The position numbers and the translations under genes were made by a program. The notes below the pieces were generated by a model. That model searched no databases, had not been told where the DNA came from, and saw only the letters and a program-made list of their open reading frames with translations. DNA of 37,211 nucleotides from contig WANO01000064.1 in the NCBI GenBank assembly GCA_015521765.1, positions 1 to 37,211 on the forward strand. The letters are read 5' to 3'. Shown here in pieces: positions 19,675 to 28,245 of the stretch (its first letter is position 1; each line of letters starts with the position of its first letter). Source of the stretch: Desulfurococcales archaeon. GTDB taxonomy: Archaea; Thermoproteota; Thermoprotei_A; Sulfolobales; AG1.

Positions 19675-19938
19675 CTAGTCCTGAAATATCGTTTTATGCA
19701 CATAAAGCAGTATTACACCAACGCTACCTATAATATATATAGTCAAGAATATATCGACGAAAACGGATCTAACAAAAGGATCATTAACCGTATACCCAAA
19801 TAAACCAGCACAGAACGCTAGGAAATCAGCTATAGCGTCTCTAACTCCAAGCTCGGCTGATATTGATAGGATCAGTACTATAAACGGTGCTAGGAGCATC
19901 GATAAAATAAGAATTAATCCACCAACAGTTAACGCCAT
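19675..19938 (-). CDS. Small membrane protein of unknown function (2-3 TM segments)
   Basis: 87 aa, two long hydrophobic stretches; same strand and close to the flanking genes. Confidence 0.5.
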   Translation of the reverse strand: MALTVGGLILILSMLLAPFIVLILSISAELGVRDAIADFLAFCAGLFGYTVNDPFVRSVFVDIFLTIYIIGSVGVILLYVHKTIFQD

Positions 19939-19983
19939 AGGCGTCTTACCTAAATAATATTTTGGATATATAGATAAAATACT

Positions 19984-20571
19984 TTAGTTCTTATAGATCC
20001 TTATGATGCAAGATGAACCATTATTAACCATAGATGTTACCAGCTCAACACGCTTATCAAGCATCTTTGTAAACATATCAGCCTCAAAACTGCATATCTC
20101 GGGATATGATTTAGCGATTTTCATTATAGGGCAGTTATATTTTATTATCTCGATATAGTCTTTGCCTTCCCTTAATTCAGGAATGTATCCTTCTTTATTC
20201 ATTATATCGACTAATCTAGATACTTTAGCTCTTATATTTCTCTCTGTCAAAATGTATAGATTATATTTATTTAAATTATCCTGCATCTTTGATTTCAGAA
20301 ATTCGAGGACTTTCTCTCTACCTAACTTATCTTCAGCGTATTTAATTATATCAATAGCCCACTCCTCGTAGTTTTTCGGAAACAACTCATCCGCATAATC
20401 ACTAAGCTTAATATAGCATCTGGGTCTCCCTCTACCCTTTACAATGAATCTTCTTTCCACAATTCCTTGGGACTCCAACTTATTTATGTGTTTTAATACA
20501 GCTGGCTTTGATATATTTAATTCCTTTGCCAGATCATCTAAAGCTAGATACGTCTTTTTCCTCAGCAACAT
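19984..20571 (-). CDS. HTH transcriptional regulator (ArsR/SufR-like), possible Fe-S or metal sensor; true start probably upstream of 20571
   Basis: DDLAKELNISKPAVLKHINKLESQGIVERRF winged HTH; C-terminal NCP-x-C-x-C arrangement; frame is open upstream of the ATG and encodes the apparent first HTH helix. Confidence 0.75.
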   Translation of the reverse strand: MLLRKKTYLALDDLAKELNISKPAVLKHINKLESQGIVERRFIVKGRGRPRCYIKLSDYADELFPKNYEEWAIDIIKYAEDKLGREKVLEFLKSKMQDNLNKYNLYILTERNIRAKVSRLVDIMNKEGYIPELREGKDYIEIIKYNCPIMKIAKSYPEICSFEADMFTKMLDKRVELVTSMVNNGSSCIIRIYKN

Positions 20572-20711
20572 AATTATGTCTCTTACTGTCTTATGGTTAA
20601 ATAAGGTATTAATAATGTTTACTCTTGAAATGGTACCCCCGAATATATTATATTTATAAACCCTATTAAAAATAAATTATGCATCTATATACTACTCTGA
20701 TCATGTTTATA

Positions 20712-22253
20712 TTAATATATCTCCTTACTTATACTTAAAAGTCTTCTATAGTATTTATACATGAGATACGATCTCGATGGATTTATCAGAGCCAAGCTAA
20801 CCATAATCGATGGAAATATACTATTACTGATTTCTTTGGCTACACCCCGATCACTATTGATTCGATAATAAGATTTAATTATAGCATCTAATTCTTCCAG
20901 GATTACTGTTGCTTTCTTCTCTGATACCATAAATGAGATGTAATATATGAATGACACTATATCCCAAGCTTTATGGGTGTTATTGTTGCATTTAGATATC
21001 TGTTCAAGATCTATAATATATATGTTGTTTTCGTTATCAACTATAAAATTATCTGGCTTCGAATCACCGAAGCATATATCTCTTTTATGCGTCTTAGCTA
21101 TGGATTCTATTATCTCTTTTATGAGATCTACTATATATCGCTTTGAGCCGGCTTCCTCGATAATCTGAACAAGATCTTTTCCAGCTATATATTCTCTCAC
21201 TATAGCTAATTCCCAAGGATCTATATATAGTATCCTCGGGATTCTAAATCCAACAACAGAGTTGTTCAACCATACACTGTACTCGTTCCAGAATCTCTGT
21301 GTGGAGCTTATAGTTAGCTTGATTCCTATCATTTTAAGCATCTCAACGGCTGGTGACATTATTATCCATTTCAGGTTTGATGGATCATTAAACCTTTTAA
21401 GAACAACAATTCTGCCTGATTTAGTATCATACATCTTTTTTGATACTCCAACGCTACTTGATAATTTAGAAACTAATGACGATCTTGATTTACTGTCTGA
21501 ATCTGATTCTTCTATAAAAATGTTGTGCCTCACATATGTTTTGACATTTTTTATAACTTTTCCTTGTGGGGCTCTTATTAGGTTGTAGGGATCGTATCTC
21601 CCAACAAGGTATTTTTCTAAGGAGTCTATTTTGTGCTTGCCAATAACCTTGTATATGGGATTTATATGTTCTTCAACGATCTTAGCTACTGAAAGCAGTG
21701 ATGTAGCTAGCCTATGCCATGGAGAGATCACGTCGTCTATATCTATTCTATATATAGATCTAATACTGATCGATGAAGGATCATAGTTGCCCACATCGTC
21801 ATTGAGTTTTGTAAGATATGAATAAAGTTTCTCGTCTACTGAATGGCTAGTGTCTATGTATTTTTCTAGAATAGACGCTATTAACGAGCTCTCGGTTCTT
21901 ATAAGCTGGCTGTATATTGCTGAGGCAAGAGGAAATTTTATGTTCACTAAAAACTCGATGTTGAGGTCTTTAAATACAAGGAGCTCCTGATACATTCTAA
22001 CGCTTAGTCTTTTAATAGCTAGATCTATGTATCGCTGATCTCTGTTGTGGTTAGATAAAATATATAGGTAACATAGATTGAATCCCGCTATTTCCGTTAT
22101 GCAGTCGAGTTCAAGTAGTTTTGAGGGGACCTCAATAACGTATATTTCTATATGGCCCTCTGGCTCCTTATCCACAGAGTCTTTTGACACGCTTATTTGT
22201 TTTAACGTGTCTATAGGTGTTATCTTTATGTTTGGCTGATTTCTAACCTTCAA
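20712..22253 (-). CDS. Protein with C-terminal protein-kinase-like fold (Bud32/Kdo-kinase/APH-like) and N-terminal domain of unknown function
   Basis: VVLKRF (candidate ATP-binding Lys), VREYIAGKDL hinge-like region, DICFGDSKPDNFIVDNENNIYIIDLEQ resembling catalytic loop HGDxxxxN and DFG. Confidence 0.7.
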   Translation of the reverse strand: MKVRNQPNIKITPIDTLKQISVSKDSVDKEPEGHIEIYVIEVPSKLLELDCITEIAGFNLCYLYILSNHNRDQRYIDLAIKRLSVRMYQELLVFKDLNIEFLVNIKFPLASAIYSQLIRTESSLIASILEKYIDTSHSVDEKLYSYLTKLNDDVGNYDPSSISIRSIYRIDIDDVISPWHRLATSLLSVAKIVEEHINPIYKVIGKHKIDSLEKYLVGRYDPYNLIRAPQGKVIKNVKTYVRHNIFIEESDSDSKSRSSLVSKLSSSVGVSKKMYDTKSGRIVVLKRFNDPSNLKWIIMSPAVEMLKMIGIKLTISSTQRFWNEYSVWLNNSVVGFRIPRILYIDPWELAIVREYIAGKDLVQIIEEAGSKRYIVDLIKEIIESIAKTHKRDICFGDSKPDNFIVDNENNIYIIDLEQISKCNNNTHKAWDIVSFIYYISFMVSEKKATVILEELDAIIKSYYRINSDRGVAKEISNSIFPSIMVSLALINPSRSYLMYKYYRRLLSISKEIY

Positions 22254-22287
22254 CCCTGTAATTAAATGCTCAATCTACATTTAAAGG

Positions 22288-22896
22288 CTATTTCCTTAAA
22301 ACTATAAATCCTTTTTTCATCAGATTATGTATATCTTTCTTAACTCCTTTAGCCAGAAGCTCTATCACTCTTATTGCGGGTAGCGATGTTTCATCGAACT
22401 TTATTCTTACTCTCTTGGCGATCGAACTTGTGGTGGCTAAGCATAGATCAACTAACACGCATTTCCAGCATTTATTTATTATATCTTTATCCTCGATTAT
22501 AGTGATCATACCATATATGTTGTCTATGAAAGCTCCTTTATGCTCTAATATCTCTAGGGCGATATTGCTTTCTGAGCTAACTATTCTATATACCAGATAC
22601 ACATTCGATGTTAGATAATAGTTCTCGTTTTCCTTAGTTATCCATCCATACGACTGGAGATAGTTTAGATGCCTATATATTGCTGTCCTTCCTATACCTA
22701 TATTTTTCGCTAGCTCTGACGCCTTTGAAACTCCTTTCGCTAAGAGCATCAAGATCTTTAGTCTCTGATCATTAGAAACTGTAGCGTTAAAGTTTTCTTC
22801 ATGTATTAGTACAACTTTATTTAGTCCTAACCCTTCTTTTAGAGCTATAGGGACCTTCATGTCTGTCTTTGATGCCCGCCTATCTATCCTAAGCAA
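22288..22896 (-). CDS. HTH transcriptional regulator (ArsR-like winged helix)
   Basis: NDQRLKILMLLAKGVSKASELAKNIGIGRTAIYRHLNYLQSYGWITKENENYYLT; distal KCWKCVLVDLC cysteine cluster. Confidence 0.75.
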   Translation of the reverse strand: MLRIDRRASKTDMKVPIALKEGLGLNKVVLIHEENFNATVSNDQRLKILMLLAKGVSKASELAKNIGIGRTAIYRHLNYLQSYGWITKENENYYLTSNVYLVYRIVSSESNIALEILEHKGAFIDNIYGMITIIEDKDIINKCWKCVLVDLCLATTSSIAKRVRIKFDETSLPAIRVIELLAKGVKKDIHNLMKKGFIVLRK

Positions 22897-22979
22897 CTTT
22901 TACGTAACCTCCTCTATTTAATTTATTGCATCACTAGAATATATTCTCTAAACAATTATATTTAGGGGGACCTCTATAA

Positions 22980-23729
22980 ATGAGCGATCCATATATTGAT
23001 TTCCATTGCCACCTATATAAATACGGAGCTAGAGAAATAAGTAGCTTTATTGAAAGATACGGGATCAAGATTGTTGGTGTTAGCGATGACTATAGATCAT
23101 CGATAGAGATGCTTAAACTAGCAGAGAGCAATAGAGGCCATATAGTTCCTTGCGTAGGTGTCCATCCATGGACAGTGTCCGAAATCGAGAACTACAGAGA
23201 GGAGATAGATTCTATACTAAGGATCCTAAACAGTAATCCTGACATAAAGTGTATTGGCGAAGTGGGCCTCGACAAGAAGTTTGTTCCAGCAGATGCATAC
23301 GGTAGGCTTCTCGAGTCATTCAAAATATTTGTTAGCTATGCTAGTGAGAGAAATATGGTTCTGAATATTCATGCTGCCGGAGCGTGGAGGGAGGCTTTTG
23401 AGGTTGTTAATAATTCTGGTGTTGATAAAGCCATTTTTCACTGGTATACTGGTCCACTTGATCTATTAAAAGACCTTTGTTCTGCTGGCTACTATATAAC
23501 TATAAATCCAGCTGTTAAGATCCAAAATAAACATAGGATCGTTGCTGAAAATGTTGATCTTAAATGCATGCTTGTCGAGAGTGATGGGCCTTACAAGTAT
23601 AGGGGTTTGAATCTTGATCCTCCTATGATCATTGAAACCATAGAGTACATATCTAACCTTAGATCTATAGAGCCGAAAGATATAGTTAGCTCCATCATCT
23701 CTAGCTTTAGGCATCTATTTCAGGCATAA
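22980..23729 (+). CDS. TatD family hydrolase
   Basis: YIDFHCHLYKYG, CVGVHPWTVSE, CIGEVGLDKKFVP, NIHAAGAWREAFEVV, LVESDGPYKYRG. Confidence 0.85.
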   Translation: MSDPYIDFHCHLYKYGAREISSFIERYGIKIVGVSDDYRSSIEMLKLAESNRGHIVPCVGVHPWTVSEIENYREEIDSILRILNSNPDIKCIGEVGLDKKFVPADAYGRLLESFKIFVSYASERNMVLNIHAAGAWREAFEVVNNSGVDKAIFHWYTGPLDLLKDLCSAGYYITINPAVKIQNKHRIVAENVDLKCMLVESDGPYKYRGLNLDPPMIIETIEYISNLRSIEPKDIVSSIISSFRHLFQA

Positions 23730-23731
23730 AT

Positions 23732-24862
23732 CTAGGAGTATCTCATAAGGATTTTAGTGTGTGTTAAATCTATATTTCTGCATATTGCTTTAAGAAGCAC
23801 ATCTATATTGGTTTTCCTTAAAGCTGATACAGCTACATGGTCTGTAACGTTTATCTTATTTAGTGACTTTATATAGTTGACAACGATCTTGATTCTTTCA
23901 TCAACATCCTTTTCGTCTAACCTATCTACTTTATTAAAAACAATCACGCTGGGGATGTAGTTGATTTTAAACATATCTATTATCCTGGCCACGGAATCTA
24001 TTTTCGATAGAATTTCATCTATATCTTCTGAAATATCGACAACTATAAGGAGCATGTCGGAATATATCATTTCGGCGATAACGCTATGGAAGACGTCTAT
24101 GATTTCCTCAGGCATCTTTCTTATGAAGCCAACAGTATCTGTGAATATTACGTCGCCACACGCTATATTTGAGAGCCTACTTTTAGGGTTAAGCGTTTTG
24201 AAGGGCTCGGGACCTATCCTTTTTGAGTCTCCTGTTAGAGCGTTATATAGGGTTGTTTTACCGGCGCACGTATAGCCTATTATAGCTATATGCGGGAATC
24301 CTTTTTTGCTTCTTGAAAATACCTGAAGCTCTCTTCTTCTCTTGATCTTTGCGAGTTCCCTTGATATTTTTACTGACTTTCTCTTTAAAGTTTTTAATAG
24401 AGATTCGTAGCCATATACTCCTGGACCCATAAAGCCTACTTGTTCTCCTAGCTTCATCATTCTAATGTATTCCTTGACAAATGGTATCTGGTGTTTTATT
24501 CTAGAGAGCTCTATCTGCAGTTTTGCTTCCTTTGTGCCTGCGTGGATCTCGAATATCTTAAGTATCAACATTATGAGATCCCATATCTCGACCCCAAGAT
24601 CCTTAGTTAGATAGTAGTGTTGCCATGGCCTTAACTTATCGTATATAACTATTAGCTTTGGCCTATTGCCGTTTCTCATTCTAAAAACTATATCTTGCTG
24701 TATATAGTACCTGTGGTTTGGTTTTTTAACGTAGTGTACAGTGACATTCTCGAAATTTAGGACGTTAAGTAGAGATAGGGCCTCATCCGTATATTTTTTG
24801 TCTTCTTTCTTTAATACCAGGAGAACTGTATTACTGTTTATATGATCCCTAGCAGTCACCAA
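23732..24862 (-). CDS. hflX: GTPase HflX
   Basis: LRPWQHYYLTKDLGVEIWDLIMLILKIFEIHAGTKEAKLQIELSRIKHQIP, G1 GYTCAGKTTLYNALTG, DTVGFIRKMPEEI, FNKVD. Confidence 0.93.
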   Translation of the reverse strand: MVTARDHINSNTVLLVLKKEDKKYTDEALSLLNVLNFENVTVHYVKKPNHRYYIQQDIVFRMRNGNRPKLIVIYDKLRPWQHYYLTKDLGVEIWDLIMLILKIFEIHAGTKEAKLQIELSRIKHQIPFVKEYIRMMKLGEQVGFMGPGVYGYESLLKTLKRKSVKISRELAKIKRRRELQVFSRSKKGFPHIAIIGYTCAGKTTLYNALTGDSKRIGPEPFKTLNPKSRLSNIACGDVIFTDTVGFIRKMPEEIIDVFHSVIAEMIYSDMLLIVVDISEDIDEILSKIDSVARIIDMFKINYIPSVIVFNKVDRLDEKDVDERIKIVVNYIKSLNKINVTDHVAVSALRKTNIDVLLKAICRNIDLTHTKILMRYS

Positions 24863-24907
24863 AGATTCATATTATAAGGTGAAATAAAAATTTTGAGGTT
24901 ATATTAA

Positions 24908-26500
24908 TTATTTTTCCTTGGTCTCCCTAACTATCGTTCTGGCTTGCTCTCTTATATAGTTGAGCAGATAGTATGGTCCTCCAACACCCTTGCCTGTGGC
25001 TCCACTTGCCTTCCAGCCAACAAAGGTCTGTGCTCCCGGCCAAGCACCTGTTGTTGCACCGCCCCTCCTATTGGCGTAGGTTACTCCAAACTCTATGTTT
25101 TCGAAGAAGTACTTGATCTCGTTTTCATCCTCGCTGAAGATTCCTGCAGTTAAGCCGTACTCTGTATCGTTAGCCTTCTTTAATGCTTCCTCGAGAGTAT
25201 CGAATGAGTCTACAACTATGAGTGGGATGAATAGCTCCTCCTTGAATAGCCTATGTCCGTGTGGTAGCCCGTCTATGATTGTTGGCTCGACATAGAATCC
25301 TTTACTGAATTCACCTTCATTAAGTACTCTACCACCTATCAAAACCCTGCCGCCAGATTTCAATGCTTCCTCTACGGCTTTCTGGAATTTCTCTACTGCT
25401 GCTTTATTTATTATTGGCCCTAGGAACACTTCTTTCTTTCTCGGGTCCCCTATAACTATCTTTCTTGTTCTCTCTATGAGTTTCTCTAGGAATTTATCTT
25501 TTATGGATGACTGAACATATACTCTCGATGTAGCACTGCACTTCTGACCGCCATATCCAAATGCTGCTCTAACTATACCTTCTACAGCTTTGTCCAGGTC
25601 TGCTTTCTCCGTCACTATTGTCGGGTTCTTGCTGCCCATTTCAAGCACTATAGGCTTCGGGTATGGCTGCTCGGTATGGAATCTCCTGAATAATCTCATG
25701 CCAACATCTCTTGAGCCTGTAAATGCTATGCCTTCGACCTTTGGATTAGTGACGAATTCGTCTTCAAACTCTCCTCCGGGTCCTGTAACTAGATTTAGGA
25801 CGCCCTTAGGTATTCCGGCGTCCATATATGCTTTATAGAGGAGGATAGCTGTTAGTGGTGCCTCACTTGTTGGTTTCCATACTACGGTGTTCCCGGTTAG
25901 GATCGCTCCAAGCATCATTCCGCTTGCCAGCATTAGTGGGAAGTTGAATGGGGATATAACCACCCATACACCGTATGGTCTTGGTATGCTCCATGTCTCC
26001 TCGCCTGGTGCTCCCGGGCTCATTCTCTTTATGTAGCCATTTTCTTTCTCCATGAGTTCTGTATAGTATCTTATTGCATCTATAGCCTCGTACACTTCAG
26101 CTAGTGCTTCAAGTCTGTTTTTGCCTACCTCATATGTTATTGTTGCGGCTATTTTGAATCTTTCTTTGGTTAGTATGTCCTGGAGCTTTCTAAAGATCTC
26201 TACACGTTCACGCCAATCCGTTGATCCCCATTCCTTAAAGGCTCTATGCGCAGCCTCTATCGCCTCTCTAGCGTGTGTTCTTGTTCCTTTCTGGAATCTT
26301 CCTACTATGATCTCGGTGTTTATCGGTGATCTTTTCTCGAACACCCCTCTATCGGAATAAACCTCTTGGCCATCTATATACATAGGATAGGTCTTCCCTA
26401 AAAGCTCGTTCTCAACTACCTTTAGCGCTTCCTCATAGTTTGGGTGGATGGTTTCGTCGAGAGTCAGTGAGACGTAGGTTATTTTGGGTTGGGAACCCAT
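24908..26500 (-). CDS. Aldehyde dehydrogenase family, 1-pyrroline-5-carboxylate dehydrogenase type
   Basis: PFNFPLMLASGMMLGAILTGNTVVWKPT, FTGSRDVG, LEMGSKNPTIV, GYGGQKCSATSRVYV (catalytic Cys), GPIINKAA. Confidence 0.88.
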   Translation of the reverse strand: MGSQPKITYVSLTLDETIHPNYEEALKVVENELLGKTYPMYIDGQEVYSDRGVFEKRSPINTEIIVGRFQKGTRTHAREAIEAAHRAFKEWGSTDWRERVEIFRKLQDILTKERFKIAATITYEVGKNRLEALAEVYEAIDAIRYYTELMEKENGYIKRMSPGAPGEETWSIPRPYGVWVVISPFNFPLMLASGMMLGAILTGNTVVWKPTSEAPLTAILLYKAYMDAGIPKGVLNLVTGPGGEFEDEFVTNPKVEGIAFTGSRDVGMRLFRRFHTEQPYPKPIVLEMGSKNPTIVTEKADLDKAVEGIVRAAFGYGGQKCSATSRVYVQSSIKDKFLEKLIERTRKIVIGDPRKKEVFLGPIINKAAVEKFQKAVEEALKSGGRVLIGGRVLNEGEFSKGFYVEPTIIDGLPHGHRLFKEELFIPLIVVDSFDTLEEALKKANDTEYGLTAGIFSEDENEIKYFFENIEFGVTYANRRGGATTGAWPGAQTFVGWKASGATGKGVGGPYYLLNYIREQARTIVRETKEK

Positions 26501-26592
26501 ATAACTTCACCCAGGATATATTATGCTTAGATAGAAAAATAATGTTAGATTACTAATTCTTAATGGCTGAATAATATTTATGGGAGCTGGAT

Positions 26593-27006
26593 ATGGAGCA
26601 CGTAAACGAGTCCGCTGTATTATTCTATGATAACTACTGTCCTCTATGCTATAGAATAGCTAAGATAGTATGGATATTGAGCAGAAAAAGGATAAAGATC
26701 ATAGGCATGTATAGTGATGACGCAAAATACATAAGGGAGTTAATAGATCTCGAGGAATACCAATTGATGCCCTGGCTAATCTACAGAGGCAAGATATACG
26801 GTGGGAGAAAAATAATATTCCCCATATTAAAGGAGATCCTAAAAGGCATATTGAAGCCCGGAAACCACAGCTTCAATGATGAATACCCAACAACGTGCTC
26901 AGCCATACTACCATGTAAAGGATTAAGCGGATTCATATACAGAACATGGAGCCTTCTATCCAAATCGAAAATAATAGAGGCGGAAGAGCTCAAACACAAA
27001 CAGTGA
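26593..27006 (+). CDS. DCC family thiol-disulfide oxidoreductase-like protein (DUF393)
   Basis: VLFYDNYCPLCYRIAKIVW: DxxCxxC motif near the N-terminus plus thioredoxin-like downstream pattern. Confidence 0.72.
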   Translation: MEHVNESAVLFYDNYCPLCYRIAKIVWILSRKRIKIIGMYSDDAKYIRELIDLEEYQLMPWLIYRGKIYGGRKIIFPILKEILKGILKPGNHSFNDEYPTTCSAILPCKGLSGFIYRTWSLLSKSKIIEAEELKHKQ

Positions 27007-27112
27007 TTAAAATCTTATTAACTGATAGAAACCTATAAATACTTAGAAACGGTAGACACCTCTAAACCTTGTAGCTATGAATATTAGCCAAGTTAGATAA
27101 TTAGAAATAATG

Positions 27113-27200
27113 GCGGGGGTGCCCGAGCCAGGTCAAAGGGGACGGGCTGAGGCCCCGTTGGCGTAGGCCTGCGTGGGTTCAAATCCCACCCCCCGCACCA
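27113..27200 (+). tRNA. tRNA-Leu (anticodon GAG), CCA encoded
   Basis: Acceptor GCGGGGG/CCCCCGC, anticodon arm ACGGG-CTGAGGC-CCCGT, long variable arm, T arm GTGGG-TTCAAAT-CCCAC, 3' ACCA. Confidence 0.95.
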
Positions 27201-27306
27201 CATATAGTAGTCAGCTAGACTTCTACTCTAAATCAACATTTAGTCTGGATGCTACATCTTATTTGATGATCTAGCTATGCTTAACTTTATTAGCTAGGGG
27301 ATATAT

Positions 27307-28239
27307 CTATCTTCTTGACACTTTCTTTTTTCTGTATCTCCGGTATCTCAATTTCTTCAGTCTTTTCCTTTCTTTCCTTATGTTTATGGCCTCATACATT
27401 ATTGGTGCGAGGGTTAATCCCACTAGTAGGATTGATAGAGGTATGTTGTCTGTAAGATAGAGGTATATAGCGGCTATGTCGCCCCTGAATTCTATAGGTC
27501 CGTAACCTACCTTCAGCATAATATCTATGTTATCGACGTTTGATTGTGTGAAGTTATATACGCATAGATCAGTTGAGCACAGATCCAGTTGAAGAACAGA
27601 TTCTTTTTCGTTTAGATGCTTAACCCTTAGAACAGGCTGGATATAATCTGGGTTATTAAGTCCTTCATAGTCGATCATCATATTGAGCCTATAGCTCTTC
27701 TCGATCTCACCAATAAGGTATCCTATATATAGATATGTCTCATATATCATATCCGCAGAGTAGGGACCTACAACACCAGCGAACGTCATCGATTCCGTTG
27801 CCGTATCCCTAACGAATATTTTGAAGGGGCCATCACCAGATACAGGGATCCTTAAGGTCAGCTCCGGCTTTATCTCCCTATTTGGGGTTATATTAAACGA
27901 CCCCAAGTAATACCATTTGTTTCCATCGATCGAGATATATACATCTGTTTTATTGTAGCTTCTATTACCCCCTAAAGTAGCTTCAAATAAGCTTCCTATA
28001 CTAGCTCTATACAGCGTTATTTTAAGGTAACTAACCTCCTCAAGCCTATAGTTTACCTTGCCCTGAATATCATATCCAACTAAGGGAATATCGAGAAAAA
28101 TTAGAAGAAGTAGAATAACCATAATGATCGATGGAATAGCCAGCTTAATCTTTCTAGAGAACCGAGCCCTAGACCTCATGTAGGCATCCACTATAGAAAA
28201 ATATCTAGATAAATTATAAATTAAATGAGTTAGTAACAA
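27307..28239 (-). CDS. Membrane-anchored protein with large extracytoplasmic domain (two TM segments), ABC-cluster associated, unknown function
   Basis: TM AIPSIIMVILLLLIFLDIPL near N-term, beta-rich ectodomain, second TM SILLVGLTLAPIMYEAI, basic tail; 6 nt after the dppC-like gene. Confidence 0.65.
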   Translation of the reverse strand: MLLTHLIYNLSRYFSIVDAYMRSRARFSRKIKLAIPSIIMVILLLLIFLDIPLVGYDIQGKVNYRLEEVSYLKITLYRASIGSLFEATLGGNRSYNKTDVYISIDGNKWYYLGSFNITPNREIKPELTLRIPVSGDGPFKIFVRDTATESMTFAGVVGPYSADMIYETYLYIGYLIGEIEKSYRLNMMIDYEGLNNPDYIQPVLRVKHLNEKESVLQLDLCSTDLCVYNFTQSNVDNIDIMLKVGYGPIEFRGDIAAIYLYLTDNIPLSILLVGLTLAPIMYEAINIRKERKRLKKLRYRRYRKKKVSRR

Positions 28240-28245
28240 AAAGAG

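Noticed and set aside
24944-26360. Plus-strand ORFs opposite the aldehyde dehydrogenase
   Set aside because: Shadow ORFs antisense to a well-supported gene; no family signal.
27113-27306. tRNA-Leu flank checked as a mobile-element integration site and for a C/D box sRNA (TTGATGAT near 27250)
   Set aside because: No repeat of the tRNA 3' end, no integrase, and no matching box D; not supportable.
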